Shown: positions 42,197-53,561 of the stretch, in pieces
How the letters are laid out: every line of letters starts with the position of its first letter
How positions within the stretch are numbered: position 1 is the first letter of the stretch
Origin: Sesamum alatum
Taxonomy: Eukaryota; Streptophyta; Magnoliopsida; Lamiales; Pedaliaceae
Assembly (NCBI GenBank): GCA_034509735.1
Contig: JACGWO010000006.1
Coordinates: 32,605,141 to 32,669,140, forward strand
Direction of reading: 5' to 3'
Length of the DNA: 64,000 bases
Program-made: the position numbers and the translations under genes
Notes under the pieces: model-generated
Database searches by the model: none
What the model was told of the DNA's origin: nothing
The model's input: the letters and a program-made list of their open reading frames with translations, nothing else

Positions 42197-42639
42197 GGGT
42201 ACAAACACCTACCTCCCTTAGAGTGTGGCATAATTACGAATACCTCCTCGTTGTTTGAAAAATTACAAATACCCCTATCAAATGAAAAATAATTATGTAG
42301 TTTTTAAATGGTGAGGTGAAAATTACTGTTTTACCCTTATTAATTTTAAAAAAATACTTGAAGTAATGTAAAAGAAAATTTAAAGATGTAAAGTAAATAA
42401 TAAATTGAAAATATTAGTTCATAAAATATATTTTATAAAATTTTAAAAAGTATATAAAATTATAATTTATAACCCAAAGAACATTTTAGACGGCTCACCC
42501 CACAAAAATTGGATAAAAACCTAATAGAATGGGCTCGTTGTTACATAAAAATTAAAATCAAGAGGATATTTATATTTTTCAAATTATAATAAAATATTTG
42601 TAATTATGTCAAACCACGTAGCCGTAAACGTAATTTACC
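42197..42639. mobile_element. MITE, 443 bp, with 10-bp target duplication
   Basis: Perfect CTAGATTAAA on both sides (42187-42196 and 42640-42649). Starts GGGTACAAACACC and ends GTAATTTACCC; the terminal inverted repeat is short and imperfect. Related to the insertion at about 9325-9763. Confidence 0.8.
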
Positions 42640-42876
42640 CTAGATTAAAAACAAGTTAAACACGTTAGCCTGCCATGAAAAACAGTAGAGGTGGTACACA
42701 ATATGCACAATTTCACATTCATTTTCACATTAGTTATTGAAGTCGCGACTGCAATGCATGCATGAACTGAATCTGTACCAAGACAAACAAAATTACAGGG
42801 ACGACCGAAAAAACAAGAAGTCTAGCTTTAAAACCAAGATATGAAATCTACTGCGCTGCTGCTTCGTCAAGCAAAT

Positions 42877-43673
42877 TTAAAGAGGCGGGCAGACAAAACC
42901 AGGCGGCGGAGTTAACCCACAGGTCGCCAGCACCTGAAGGGCCAGAGGAAGGAATATGTTGAGGTTAAGAAGTTTCAGCCTTATTGTCGTGCACAAACAA
43001 ATGGCTGCTTCCAGCTCCAGCAGCCCTTGGATCACCGGACAGCATAAGTTTTCAATCGGGTTTCCTATCCCAACATGCACTAATCCTCCCAGCACGTCCA
43101 GGCAAAGCCCCAGTTTCAGCGCATCAATCGGGCAGGTCACCGCCGGAGGCGGGCTGATGATGCCGGGTCCGCCACCGCCGCCCCCTGGAGGGGTGTAAGG
43201 TGGGTATGAAGAAGACGGCGGTGGTCTCGTCACCGGAGGGTTTCTTATTGGCGGCACTATACCTGGCGGGTTGATAATAGGTGGGATGATGCCCGGAGGA
43301 TTTGTAATCGGCGGTGTGATAATTACGGGCGGTGGCATGATTATTGGTGGCACGATGACGGGTGGATTGTTTATAGGTGGCAACACCCTGGGTGGCGGTC
43401 CACCGCCGTGGTGTGGAGGAGAAGGCGGATGCCGTCGGGGAGTCCGTGGAGGCAGCGGCCTCGGGAAGGAAGGCGGGCGGTGGTGCCTGGGAGGCGACGG
43501 GGGGTGGGGGCGGGGGGTCGACGGGGGTGGGGGCGGGGAGTCGACGGCGGGGAGGGGCGTCGGTAGGGTGGATATGGTGGTGGGCAGTTCCGTTGCCAGG
43601 CGTAAGCTGGTGGCAGTGTCATCAACATCCAGAACATGCACACAAAGAACATTGCTATGGTCTTTGAACCCAT
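42877..43673 (-). CDS. Hybrid proline-rich protein (HyPRP), with a frameshift in the proline region
   Basis: HyPRPs are secreted cell-wall or surface proteins with a proline-rich middle and a C-terminal eight-cysteine domain of the LTP/2S-albumin (hydrophobic seed protein) fold. The start at 43673 gives MGSKTIAMFFVCMFWMLM..., a clear signal peptide ending near AYA. Proline-rich sequence follows, but in this frame it stops at 43371. The C-terminal frame, open from 43641, carries repeats such as NPPVIVPPI and NPPGIIPPI, then a Gly run, then the eight-cysteine motif: C (CPIDALKLG), C, CC (NLCCPVIQG), CxC (CLC), C, C (GFVCPPL), ending at the TAA at 42877-42879. A one-base change in the C-rich tract near 43500-43550 would join the frames. 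No intron is needed. Confidence 0.85.
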
Positions 43674-43750
43674 GGCTTAGGGTTCTGAAAAGAAAAGGTT
43701 GATTTTCCTACTCTTTCTTGAGTTTGGTGACAATGGATGTATGTAGAAGT

Positions 43751-43758
43751 TTTTATAG
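43751..43758 (-). promoter_or_regulatory. TATA box of the HyPRP gene
   Basis: CTATAAAA on the minus strand, about 80 bp upstream of the ATG at 43673, a normal spacing for a plant promoter. It supports the upstream start over the internal ATG at 43641. Confidence 0.65.
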
Positions 43759-45087
43759 CAGAATTCTACAAGGCCCGTGAATGATGTGCTTGAAATTAAT
43801 GAAAAATTTGTTCTTTTTAAAGTATGAATATAATTAATTAATTAACTATTGGTATTTTTTTTTAGTGTATCATGAATTTCAATTATTAAAATTAATATAT
43901 ACACATGAATTACCAATATCAAATATATAACTAATAGTATTATAGTAAACTAATAACTACTATTAAAATCGATTAATACACATATGAGTGGAACTCGAAC
44001 CTACGATCAAGAGGTTATGGGATCTTAACTTTGTCAACTAAATTAGGCATAATTGACAATGAGCTATTGGGATTAAATATTTGAATAATATACCTAAGGA
44101 AGTAGAATACTGCTATATAATATCACAATAAGTATGTACCTCAATGATTGAGCTTAAAATTATATATAATTTTGGAATCTGAGTCTTACCATTTTAGCAA
44201 GCAAGAACTCATTCTTGAAAGTAAACACAAAGGGTTTAGAGAAATGAGGACTCTTTTCTGTACTTTTTGTTACTTGAGTTTGTGACAAAGCGACCGGATT
44301 TTGGTTAGAAGATTTATAGATAAATTCTAGCAATAATTACATTGATATCCCTTGAAATAGAGTGAAATTCTGCAAATTATCTTTCAATTTTGCATAATTA
44401 TAAATGCACCCATCAAAACTACCACAACTCTTACAATGTTCCCCATATAAAGATTTTCCGGGCCAGAAAATGTTGATGCCATTAAAAAATGTAATGGAAA
44501 TAAATAAAAATAATAGTTTAGATATATTTCAAAGGATGTCAGTCTTATTATCTATAAATTCTACTCAAGACCCCTGAATGTTAGGCTAGAAATCAATTAA
44601 ATTTCATTTGTTATACTGATCCTTGTAAAATTGACACATAAATTATTATTATGATTATTAATAATAAAATAAACAAATACTTGAATATATATATATATAA
44701 AGGCCAAATTGATGGTAGAGTCTTCTGACCTAAATTGTATTAATTTGATGACATCATTCTTGAAATTAATAGCTATATATATTTCCTTTTTATAAAAAGA
44801 ATTTCACATCATCATCAATATATAGATGACTCAATAGTTCAAAACATTATTCTAATAACTATAACATTAACCAGATTAATTTGGAACTATAATCTCATAT
44901 TTGTATAATCATATAACCTAAAAACCTAGTCACCCAGTGAAGGTAATTAATGAAGTTTTGATAATCGAGAAAAGGACAGAACGTGGACTGGGAAATTGAA
45001 CTGGGAATTTTGTAAGGATGTTGGGCCTTTGCAAACTTCGATATGACTCCGTGACTGCCAATTCTCAATCCGTGATGACTGATGAGG
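43759..45087. other. AT-rich intergenic region
   Basis: No gene. A tRNA-like B box lies at 43990-44001 (listed separately), and there is a short (TA)n run near 44688. Confidence 0.5.
43985..44060 (-). repeat. Possible tRNA-derived SINE head fragment
   Basis: On the minus strand GGTTCGAGTTCC matches the RNA polymerase III B box (GGTTCGAnTCC). An A-box-like TTAGTTGACAAAGTTAAG lies about 40 bp upstream of it, normal spacing for a tRNA-derived SINE. No target duplication found. Confidence 0.4.
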
Positions 45088-45112
45088 CTCTCTCTCTCTC
45101 TCTCTCTCTCTT
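45088..45112 (+). repeat. (CT)n microsatellite
   Basis: About twelve CT units. Confidence 0.97.
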
Positions 45113-45234
45113 CCATTCCCAGAACAATTCAGCTTGCACGGATTTTCATGCTTTCCTTCAACATTATGTTTGTTCTTCATTATCTCTCCATCATCATTTG
45201 TTTTTCTAATTTTTCCACCATTATTTGAGCGGTG

Positions 45235-45633
45235 TACTAAAAAAAAGGAAGAAAAAAAAGATTATCTTTAATTATATATATATATATTTAGTGATAAAAA
45301 ATTATTTTGTCACACTAATGAAATTTAAAGTTTTATTACTCATAATTATTTTATGACAAAAAAATTGTGCATAAAATTATCACTAATAAATTAATCAGTG
45401 ACACATATATAGTGACAATCAAATCACAATAATTATTTGTTGTCACTCTATTTACAAGTTATTATATATAGATGTGTTATTAATCATCTTTAGTGATAAT
45501 TTTATAATTTTGTCACTAATAATTTTATTATGATAAAATAAAAATTATTATCACTAAATATATATTTTTTTAGTAATAAATTTTAAAATTATCATTTGGT
45601 ATTTTGTTAGTAATATTATATTTTCTTGTAGTT
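45235..45633. mobile_element. AT-rich MITE, possibly CACTA-derived
   Basis: Ends ATTTTCTTGTAGTT, like a CACTA right terminus. The interior has repeated TAGTGATAA/TTGTCACTA motifs in both orientations. The left end (TACTAAAAAAAAGG) and target duplication are not clear. Confidence 0.5.
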
Positions 45634-46171
45634 TACACCCAATAATTCAGATGTTGATTTCTTGAAGTTCCAACGTTATCCACGTTCATATGCTTTCCTA
45701 GAATTTTACGTGCTTTTGCACGTCCACGGTCATGCAATGAAGTTACTTTATATATACTTAATTAGTAATTTGTATCATACTTTATCTGTGTACATGCAAT
45801 TTCTATAATATTATTTAAAATATAATATTTATTATTTGATAAATTATATATAAAATAATAAATAGATATTAATTTTATAAAAAAATAGTGACCAAAAAAA
45901 TGCATAATTTTTTTTAAAAAAAGAAACAACTATGAAAAAATAGTAGAGAGTGGGAAGTTAGATAAAGAAATTAAAAATTAAATTAAATATTAAAAAAATA
46001 AACCAAAAAAAAGGAGAGACACCAAAAAGGTGATCTCTCTTAATATATAGTATAGATTGACACATGTATAGTTGACTCCATATCTATCTATACTAATATA
46101 TATATATATATATATATTCACTCATAAACAATAATTTATGACATTGCAACACCAAATTTTTTATTGTGTCA

Positions 46172-46464
46172 CACTACAAGAAAATCGTTCGTATAGCAAC
46201 GAAAATATATTAGCGTCGAGTTAATTAGCGAGTAAAATTCTCGTTGCTAATTTACATTATTTAATACAAGAAATTTATTTGCTTATACATTTAGTAAGGA
46301 AAATTTACTTGCTAAGAAATTCAGAAACAAATTATTTAATATATATATATATAAATATATATTAAACGGTGTAGATAAGCAACAAAAATTTTGCTGGCTA
46401 ATTAGCTCGACGCTGATTTTAACATCAAATTTATTCGTAGCAATAAAGCTATTTTCTTGTAGTG
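46172..46464. mobile_element. CACTA MITE, 293 bp, intact ends
   Basis: CACTACAAGAAAATCG at the left and TTTTCTTGTAGTG at the right, with TCA on both sides (46169-46171 and 46465-46467). Contains AGCAACGAAAAT and its complement near each end. Its TIR differs from those of CACTA-1 and CACTA-2, so it is another family. Confidence 0.93.
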
Positions 46465-46467
46465 TCA

Positions 46468-47978
46468 ATAATACCCTTGAGTTAGTTCTATTTTCTTTAT
46501 TTCTTTAATTTTTTGTGAAATGTGATGTGTTGGTTTGTATATTTTATTCTTATTTCTATATAATAAGCATAAAAAATAATTACTATATGCACACAGCGAC
46601 CACGTGTCACGACGACTAGTACTATTATAAAAGATAATCCTGTTGTCGTACCAATTCTTGAGTATCCAAATTTAACCTTTTAATTCGTTTCATCCCTTCA
46701 ATAAAATATTATCATAATAGTAATTCTATTGTTTTTAATGAATTTATCGAAATACCCCTCAAATTTGCAGGCACTTCTACTTTTGGCACATTCTATATTT
46801 TGAAGCCACCATCACATAATTGATAATTACCTCATTAATAAAAAAATTAATTATTTATAATTTTTAAATATTTTTCCACACACATTGAGTATGATACATA
46901 TTAATCGCTAAAATCTCTCCAAATATTAGATTCACGAAAGTATAAAGCAGTAATACTCCTTGTTTTCACTGTTTATCTCTATGAAAGGGGGTATATACTG
47001 CTTTTTATTTTACATAAACTTTTGTACTCTACAATTTTTTACATTAATAAATGTATTTACATAAAAAAAAAAAAAGGTTAGTACTTTTCGTAGAAATAAA
47101 CCTGGCATACACAAATAAATTGTAAAAGAGACCAATTCAATTAAGTTGGTGGGAATTAATATATAGTAGATTCATGGCACATCTGATGCGTGTGCGAGAA
47201 TATTTACTTGATTCTTTTATAAGTAAAACAAAATAGATATAATATTGAAACGTAATCGAGGTTAAATAAATTTTAAGATAAATCAATAATATAAAAATGA
47301 TTGAAATAAAAAAAATATATAATTTTGATAGAGAAAATTTGAAATGGAAGAAAGAAAAATAAGAATAGCTAACAATAAATATTTACAAAAGTAATTTTGT
47401 CATTTGGAGATATTGGGTTAGATATTAATAAGAGCGGATGGGTGGGAAGTTACTAAATAAATTAATAAATTAAATTAAATATTAAAATTGATATACCAAA
47501 ATAATTAAGACACTAATTCACCCATTTTCAATTATATATAGTATATATATATAGGCTGATGCTATAGAATGCAGATGTACCCTCTAAATTTTTTTAAATT
47601 TTATATATCTTTCCAGTTATTTATTGTCATCCTACTCGTAATGTTAATCTTTTATGATACCATTAACATTGGATATAGATCACATTTCGACTTGACATAT
47701 GAAACCCGTGCGATATAGTACATTTCATATTACAATTGGGGAAAAAAAATGTAATTTTGATCCTATAAATATAGGAGTGGTTCTTTTGGTCTTCTCTGAT
47801 GCCGAAAGTGTTAAATACACCAAAAATACACATGTTTTGTACGTGCCTCTTTTAATTTTTCGAACAGTTTTATTGATGTGATATTTTGACTAAATATGCT
47901 AATTTTTTTTTATAAATTATAGTCATCAATTGCATGGAAATTCAAAATTATAGAGGACCAAAAGTGTCAACCTCCATA
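46468..47978. other. AT-rich intergenic region
   Basis: No gene. (TA)n runs, and a segment at about 47881-47960 that is repeated in diverged form at 49853-49925. Confidence 0.5.
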
Positions 47979-47988
47979 ATTAATTACA

Positions 47989-48258
47989 GGGGTTAATGCA
48001 ATTTATCTCCCCATGATATTACAAATGAACAAATTGTCCCCCTATAAAAAAAGAAATAACAATTTACCTCCCCATATTCTTTGAAATGGAGCAATTTACC
48101 TCCCTAAATAGGGAGGTAAATTGCTCCATTTTAAAAAATACAAGGAGGTAAATTGATTTATTTTAAGAAACACAGGGAGGTAAATTACTATTTTATTTTT
48201 CATAGAATGGTAATTTGCTCATTTACTATATCAAAGGGGGGTTGCTTGCATTTTTTCC
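47989..48258. mobile_element. MITE, 270 bp, related to 6601-6855
   Basis: ATTAATTACA (47979-47988) and ATTAATTATA (48259-48268) flank it. GGGGTTAATGCAATTTA at the left end is mirrored by TTGCTTGCATTTTTTCC at the right. The interior folds on itself (GGAGGTAAATTGCTCC and complements). Confidence 0.78.
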
Positions 48259-48427
48259 ATTAATTATATGATCAAAATTACATTTATCCCTTGTGTTCTT
48301 CACAGCAGAGTCAGGGCAAAAAAGTTATATCAGCAAAACTAGGCAAAAAAATAAAAAATAAAAAATCCCCAAATTAAAAGAATTCTATGCCAAGTATGTG
48401 CAATTTTCCAGCAAATTTGATATTTAT

Positions 48428-49838
48428 GGCGAAATCTCACTTTTGGTCCCATTAGATAAGGTCGTTATCACTTTTGGTCCATCGCTTACGGGGTCAACAT
48501 TTTTTGTCCTAAAACCCTAAAATTCTGACATTAATGGTCCCAAACCGTTAAATTTAACGGAAATGGCACATATTGGAGCACGTGCCGTCAGTCAATGGCC
48601 GTTGACCATACCCAAAAATGCTCAAATTCTATTTTACCCCCCTATATTTTCTAAAAAAAATACTAAAACACCCATATATTTTAAAAATAACCTAAAAACC
48701 ATTTTTTTTAAAAAAAGCTCCTTTCTGAACTCATTTGACTAACGTACCTCTCTTGATATTATAAATCACTATCCTTTATTTATTTTATTTTTAGATTATT
48801 TTTGTGAGATCATTTGTATTTTTCTTCCTTCTAAAAATATAAATAGTTTTTTCCAAAATAAATTTATTTAAATATCAAAATGTCAAATTTTTTATTTCTT
48901 ATAATTTAAATTAAATTAGCATCACATAAAAAATTAATATACTAAAGTTTATTTTTAAAATTTAAATATCTATATAAATGCAAATATTAATAAATTATAA
49001 AAAATATATATTATTAACTAATCTGAATTAAAAATTTAAGTTAAAATATTTGAATAATTATACATATAAGAAATCATATATTAATCACTGTAATTTAATT
49101 TAAATGGTATTTTATTTTTTAAAAACCATTATACTTTATAATGGTAAGTTAATTTTAAATATTATTTATAATGAATAATTTAATTTTTTTAAATATATGT
49201 AAATTATAAGAATAATTTAAATTAATTAATAATATATAATTGTAATAATTGGTTAATATTTACATTCATATAGATATTTAAATTTGAAAATCAGTATATT
49301 AATTTTTTATGTGATACTAATTTAATTTTTCAATACAAATTATAAGAAATAAAAAATTTGATATACTTTTATGGTATTTTGATATTTAAATAAATATATT
49401 TTGAAAAAAAATATTTATGTTTTTAGAAGGAAGAAAAATACAAATGATCTCACAAAAAAAATTTAAAAATAAAATAAATAAAGGATGGTGATTTATAATA
49501 TCAAGAGAGGTACTTTAGTCAAATGAGTTTAGAAAGGAGCTTTTTTAAAAAAAAAAAAAAAATTGGTGTTTTTCAGCTTATTTTTAAAATAAGGGGTATT
49601 TTAGCATTTTTTAAAAAATTTAGGGGGCTAAAATAGAATTTCATCATTTTTGGGTCTGGTCAACGGCCATTGACTGACGACACGTGATCCAACATGTGCT
49701 ATTTCCGTTAAATTTAACGGTTTGGGACCATTAATGTCAGAATTTTAGGATTTTGGGATCAAAAGTGTTGACCCCGTAAAGCGAATGACCAAAAGTGATA
49801 ACAACCCTATTTAGTGGGATCTAAAGAGAGATTTTGCC
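48428..49838. mobile_element. Foldback element of 1411 bp with 9-bp target duplication
   Basis: GATATTTAT on both sides (48419-48427 and 49839-49847), identical. Starts GGCGAAATCTC and ends GAGATTTTGCC. The arms stay complementary almost to the centre (for example CCGTTAAATTTAACGG in both arms, and GGTACCTC-like and CTTCCTTCTAAAAAT blocks with their complements). No coding capacity. The duplication length and TIR suggest a Mutator-like origin. Confidence 0.92.
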
Positions 49839-49847
49839 GATATTTAT

Positions 49848-50529
49848 TTACGATAGTTTGACTAAATGTGCTATTTTTCCTTTTTAATTATAGTTCGTAA
49901 TTGCAAATTCAAACTTGAAGAGAAACAACAACGTTGCCTTCTATCATTGCTGGACCAAAATATGCATTATTTTCGTGTTAGAATCTCAAGAAAATTTTCC
50001 TTTTCTTTCTAACATAATCAGGTAATTAAATTACTTAAATGAAAAAAAAAAAAACAAGAATCAGGTAAAATAAACCACGCTGGAACGCATATAATTCTTA
50101 GAGAAGGAAATAATATTAAGAAACCAACTCTCTCTCTCCACCTCATCTTGTACGTGGCTTATTTTGCAGGGGCTTTCAAATTCATGCAATAGTCAACAGA
50201 ATCAGCAAACTGAATGGAAAAATCTTATGCGTAAGTTTTGAGAAAATATTCTGAAATTACAGCGAATTATGAGCACTCATTTGTCCTGTACAGTGTTCTG
50301 GGGCGGAGAGAGAAGACGACATAATTCTTCTTTGTCTGTTTTCTTGCAGAAGTTCAATCAGTTCGTTTCACGAAGTGATCACGTGAACTTATTGCTCTGA
50401 TTCTGAAGGTAACTTCTTCTGAGAAGGGAAAAAGAAACAGAACGTGGAAGCGGTGAGAGTACCCGGAACACTTGGTCTGAAAGATTAATCAGAACAGCAC
50501 CATTCCAACATTACAATATAAATAAGAGT
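49848..50529. other. Intergenic region left of the gypsy element
   Basis: No coding frame I can support. A CT-rich stretch at about 50130 and a diverged repeat of 47881-47960 at 49853-49925. Confidence 0.5.
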
Positions 50530-51018
50530 TGTAAATCAATTTATGAAGAAAAGACTAATATATCCCTGAAAATGGGCCAGAATCATCAGACAGTCCACGA
50601 GTTCGCGCACAGCCTAGTCGGGTCGGATCATGTGACCCGACCCGGACCAACGACCCGAATTGTACTATGTGCTAGGTGTTCAAAATCCAGACCCTCAATA
50701 AGGACACAACTCAAGCTCAGAGTTGATGCCACGTGGACCATGCAAGTACGTACACTTGGTGCTATAAATATACCTACCCCACAACATTTAACGTAAGTTA
50801 TTATAGTGATATTTGACCATATTATTCTACCCGATCGCCATATTACCATCTCGACCAATGTCTGACTTAAGCATCGGAGGGTCTACACCGGGGGCATTCC
50901 CGGCTAACTTAACGTGCTTGTTTTCTTCTCAGGTTACTAGTTTGGGGAGCCTACCAGATCGCACTTAGGGGTACTCAGCCAGGTGAACACTTGAGATCGA
51001 GGTGAGCAACCCGGATCA
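50530..51018 (+). repeat. Probable 5' LTR of the gypsy element
   Basis: TATAAATA at 50763-50770 is followed by a R/U5-like stretch with GCATCGGAGGGTCTACACC, and the LTR ends just before the primer site. The left end is a guess because the partner LTR is not in the window. Confidence 0.55.
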
Positions 51019-51020
51019 GT

Positions 51021-51038
51021 TGGCGCCATTTGTGGGAA
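51021..51038 (+). other. Gypsy primer binding site
   Basis: TGGCGCCATTTGTGGGAA directly after the LTR, the usual type for Tat-like elements. Confidence 0.75.
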
Positions 51039-51066
51039 AGTCTGAGAAGAATACTCACAGTTCGAG

Positions 51067-52330
51067 ATGGAAGGACCAACCAGGAGAGAACAAATATCAG
51101 GGGACCATGATGGTAGCCCGCAAAGACAAAACGATCAAATTCTCCAAATCACCAGAGATGAACTCCAGAGAATGCTAGATGAAGCTAGTAGGAAAGCAAG
51201 TAGGAATGATCTAGTGGAGTATGAGAGAAGAACCGCCACCCCAATAGCTCGTGAGACAGCAAAGGCACAGTTATTTAAGGAAAAGGAAGTTAAAGAAGAG
51301 CTTAGAGATGAAGACAGTAGGGAGGTGCCTGAGAAAGGCGCAGCAATAGAAGTGTCAGATGCAACATCTAGCCAAAAGGAAAAAGGGAAGAGAAGAGAAC
51401 CAGGGATATCAAAGGCTGAGGTCGAGGACGTTGGTTGCCAAATTGAAAGGCTTGGGGCCCAGATCAACGAGCTCAAATGAAGAGGAGAGATAGTAGCTCA
51501 AAATAGGAACTCTCCTTTCTCCAACAAGATTCTCACCGAGACCGTGGACCCCCATTTCAGAATACCAGATTTGCCTAAGTATGATGGTAGCAAGGATCCA
51601 CAGGAACACATTGCTACATTCGACCTGGTAATGAATTTGTATGGTCAATCTGATTGCATTAATGCTAAACTCTTTGTGACCACTCTAACAGGGGAAAGAA
51701 CAAGAATGGTTCACCAGTTTGCCTAGTGGAACCATCGAGACATACGGGCAGTTGATACAAAAATTCGCATTTCACTTTGCGAATTAAAAGAAACAAAAAA
51801 GATCAGCCACATACTTGTTCACGATAAGACAAAGAGAGAATGAATCATTGAAGAGCTTTGTGGGAAGATTTAATAACGAGACTCTAGAGGTTCAGGACCT
51901 TAGAATTGACATGATGATCAACATCCGTATACATGGATTAAGAAAGGGTCTATTCGCTTCAGCACTAGCAAGGGATCCTCCTGAAGACGCGGAGCAGTTA
52001 ATGAAGATGGCTCAAAAATACATTGATGAGGAAGAAATGAATGCTATGAAGGACGGTGAATGGACAGGAGGTCTTTCCAGTTGAAAGACGAGATAGAAAG
52101 ATTGGTAAGGCAAGGATACTTCAAGGAGTATGTTAAAGAACCTCGCAGATTTGAGAGAGAGAGAGAACACAGAGAAGAAAGGATAGAGAGGTCGAGGAGT
52201 AGGCCTTGTAGTAGGGAGAGGTTTTGAACAAAAGAAAACAAGAGAGAGGATAGGCATGACAAGCTCGCATGCGACAATGCTCCTGTGAAAGGGGTCATCC
52301 ATACGATCGCAGGTGGACCCACGGGTGGTG
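51067..52330 (+). pseudogene. Gypsy gag
   Basis: Capsid polyprotein. MEGPTRREQISG at 51067 opens a charged, helical N-terminal region with QITRDELQRMLDEA. A TGA at 51478-51480 interrupts the frame. The Retrotrans_gag domain follows: PHFRIPDLPKYDGSKDP (51547-51597), AKLFVTTLTGE, and after a frameshift near 51726 RQRENESLKSFVGRFNNE (51827-51880). A lysine/arginine-rich tail with EREREHREERIERSRS (about 52155) leads to GVIHTIAGGPTGGDS at about 52289-52333. The stop and frameshift make it inactive. Confidence 0.87.
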
Positions 52331-52398
52331 ATTCAACGAGATCATGTAAGAGGTATGCATGAGGGGGAAGTTCAGAAAGGAAGGAATTTATACTGTAT

Positions 52399-52899
52399 GT
52401 GGAACAAAATGAGGAGATCACATTCAACAAGAGAGATCTAGTGGCAGAGGCGGGATCGCAGAACGATCCCATCGTCATCAGAATGGACATTGCAAATTTT
52501 CTAGTGCAGAAGGTGCTGGTAGACAATGGTAGCTCTGTAGACATTTTGTTCATGGAGGTATTGAGAAAGATGGGATTTGATAACACACGACTACAACCTG
52601 TACAGACTCCCCTGGTGGGATTCGGGGGAAGCGAGGTGACACCATTGGGAACCATCGACCTCCCAGCCTCTTTGGGTGACGAACCAAGGAGAAAAACTTT
52701 AATGATAAAATTCTTATTTGTTGACACTCCATTTCCTTATAACGTAATTTTGGGGAGACCCAGTTTGAACTTGTTTCAGGCCATAGTATCCACCTACCAC
52801 ATAAAGATGATATTTCAAACACCAGGTGGAGTGGGCGAGGTATGTTACGACCAGAGGGAGGCTAGGAGATGTTATAATCTATCCTTAAAAAAGGAATGA
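52399..52899 (+). pseudogene. Gypsy aspartic protease region
   Basis: Protease that would mature gag-pol. VQKVLVDNGSSVDILF (52505-52552) has the DNGSSVDIL active site usual for Tat-like elements (DNG in place of DSG/DTG). TPLVGFGGSEVTPLGTI follows, then VDTPFPYNVILGRPSLN (52720-52770), the flap and ILGR blocks. The frame is open over 166 residues and ends at the TGA near 52897. This is one of the best kept domains of the element, but it is cut off from gag and RT by stops. Confidence 0.9.
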
Positions 52900-53561
52900 T
52901 GGGGAAGACACGAAGGTCAAGCGGAAGGTAGGAGCAGACCACCCGGAGGAAATACTTGGCACTCTGAAAAGATCGAAACCTGAACATATAGAGCCTGTGG
53001 AAGAGCATAAAACGATCAAGTTGACACCAGGAGAGCCTAACAGGACCACCAGGATCGGGTCGCACATGACCTCGACCTTGGAAATGTTGATGATTGCATT
53101 TTTAAGGAAAAACTCTGACATGTTCGCATGGAGCCGTCAGACTTTAAGGGAATAGATCCAGAGGTTATCGTTCACAGACTCAATGTGGATCCACAGGTGA
53201 GACCAGTAAAACAAAAGAAAAGGTCGTTCGGGGTCGAAAGAAACAAGATCATCGAGGAGGAGGTGAACAAGCTTCTCGAGGCAGGGTACGTAGCCGAAGT
53301 CCATTACACAGAGTGGTTATCAAATGTGGTGATAGTGTCCAAAGCACCAGAAAAATGGCGGATGTGCACGGATTTCATATATTTAAACAAGGCATGCCCA
53401 AAGGACCCCTACCCGCTACCTCGAATAGACTTATTGGTGGACTCTACTGCAGGATGTGCATTGTTTAGCATGATGGATGCGTACCAGGGCTACCATCAAA
53501 ATTTTCATGGCAGAAGAGGATAGAGATAAGATTTCATTTGTTACTGAAAATGGCATTTATT
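52900..53561 (+). pseudogene. Gypsy RT, N-terminal part (up to the CACTA-2 insertion)
   Basis: A linker in mixed frames (GSHMTSTLEMLMIAFL) leads to MFAWSRQTLR-like wording. RT begins near 53128 with DFKGIDPEVIVHRLNVDP and VRPVKQKKRSFGVERN, then VNKLLEAGYVAEVHYTEWLSNVVIV and WRMCTDFIYLNKACPKDPYPLP (conserved R-CxDFxxLNKA, with Ile-Tyr for the usual Thr-Asp). MMDAYQGYHQ follows. A frameshift near 53500 changes to IFMAEEDRDKISFVTENGIY, where CACTA-2 interrupts. Confidence 0.9.

Noticed and set aside
43271..43702. 143-residue Gly-rich frame on the plus strand
   Set aside because: Antisense shadow of the HyPRP proline codons (CCN read as GGN).
45018..45209. 63-residue frame with a Ser-Leu run
   Set aside because: The run comes from the (CT)n microsatellite; no start context or homologous motif.
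52044..52727. 227-residue frame on the minus strand
   Set aside because: Antisense of gypsy gag-protease, with no recognisable domain.
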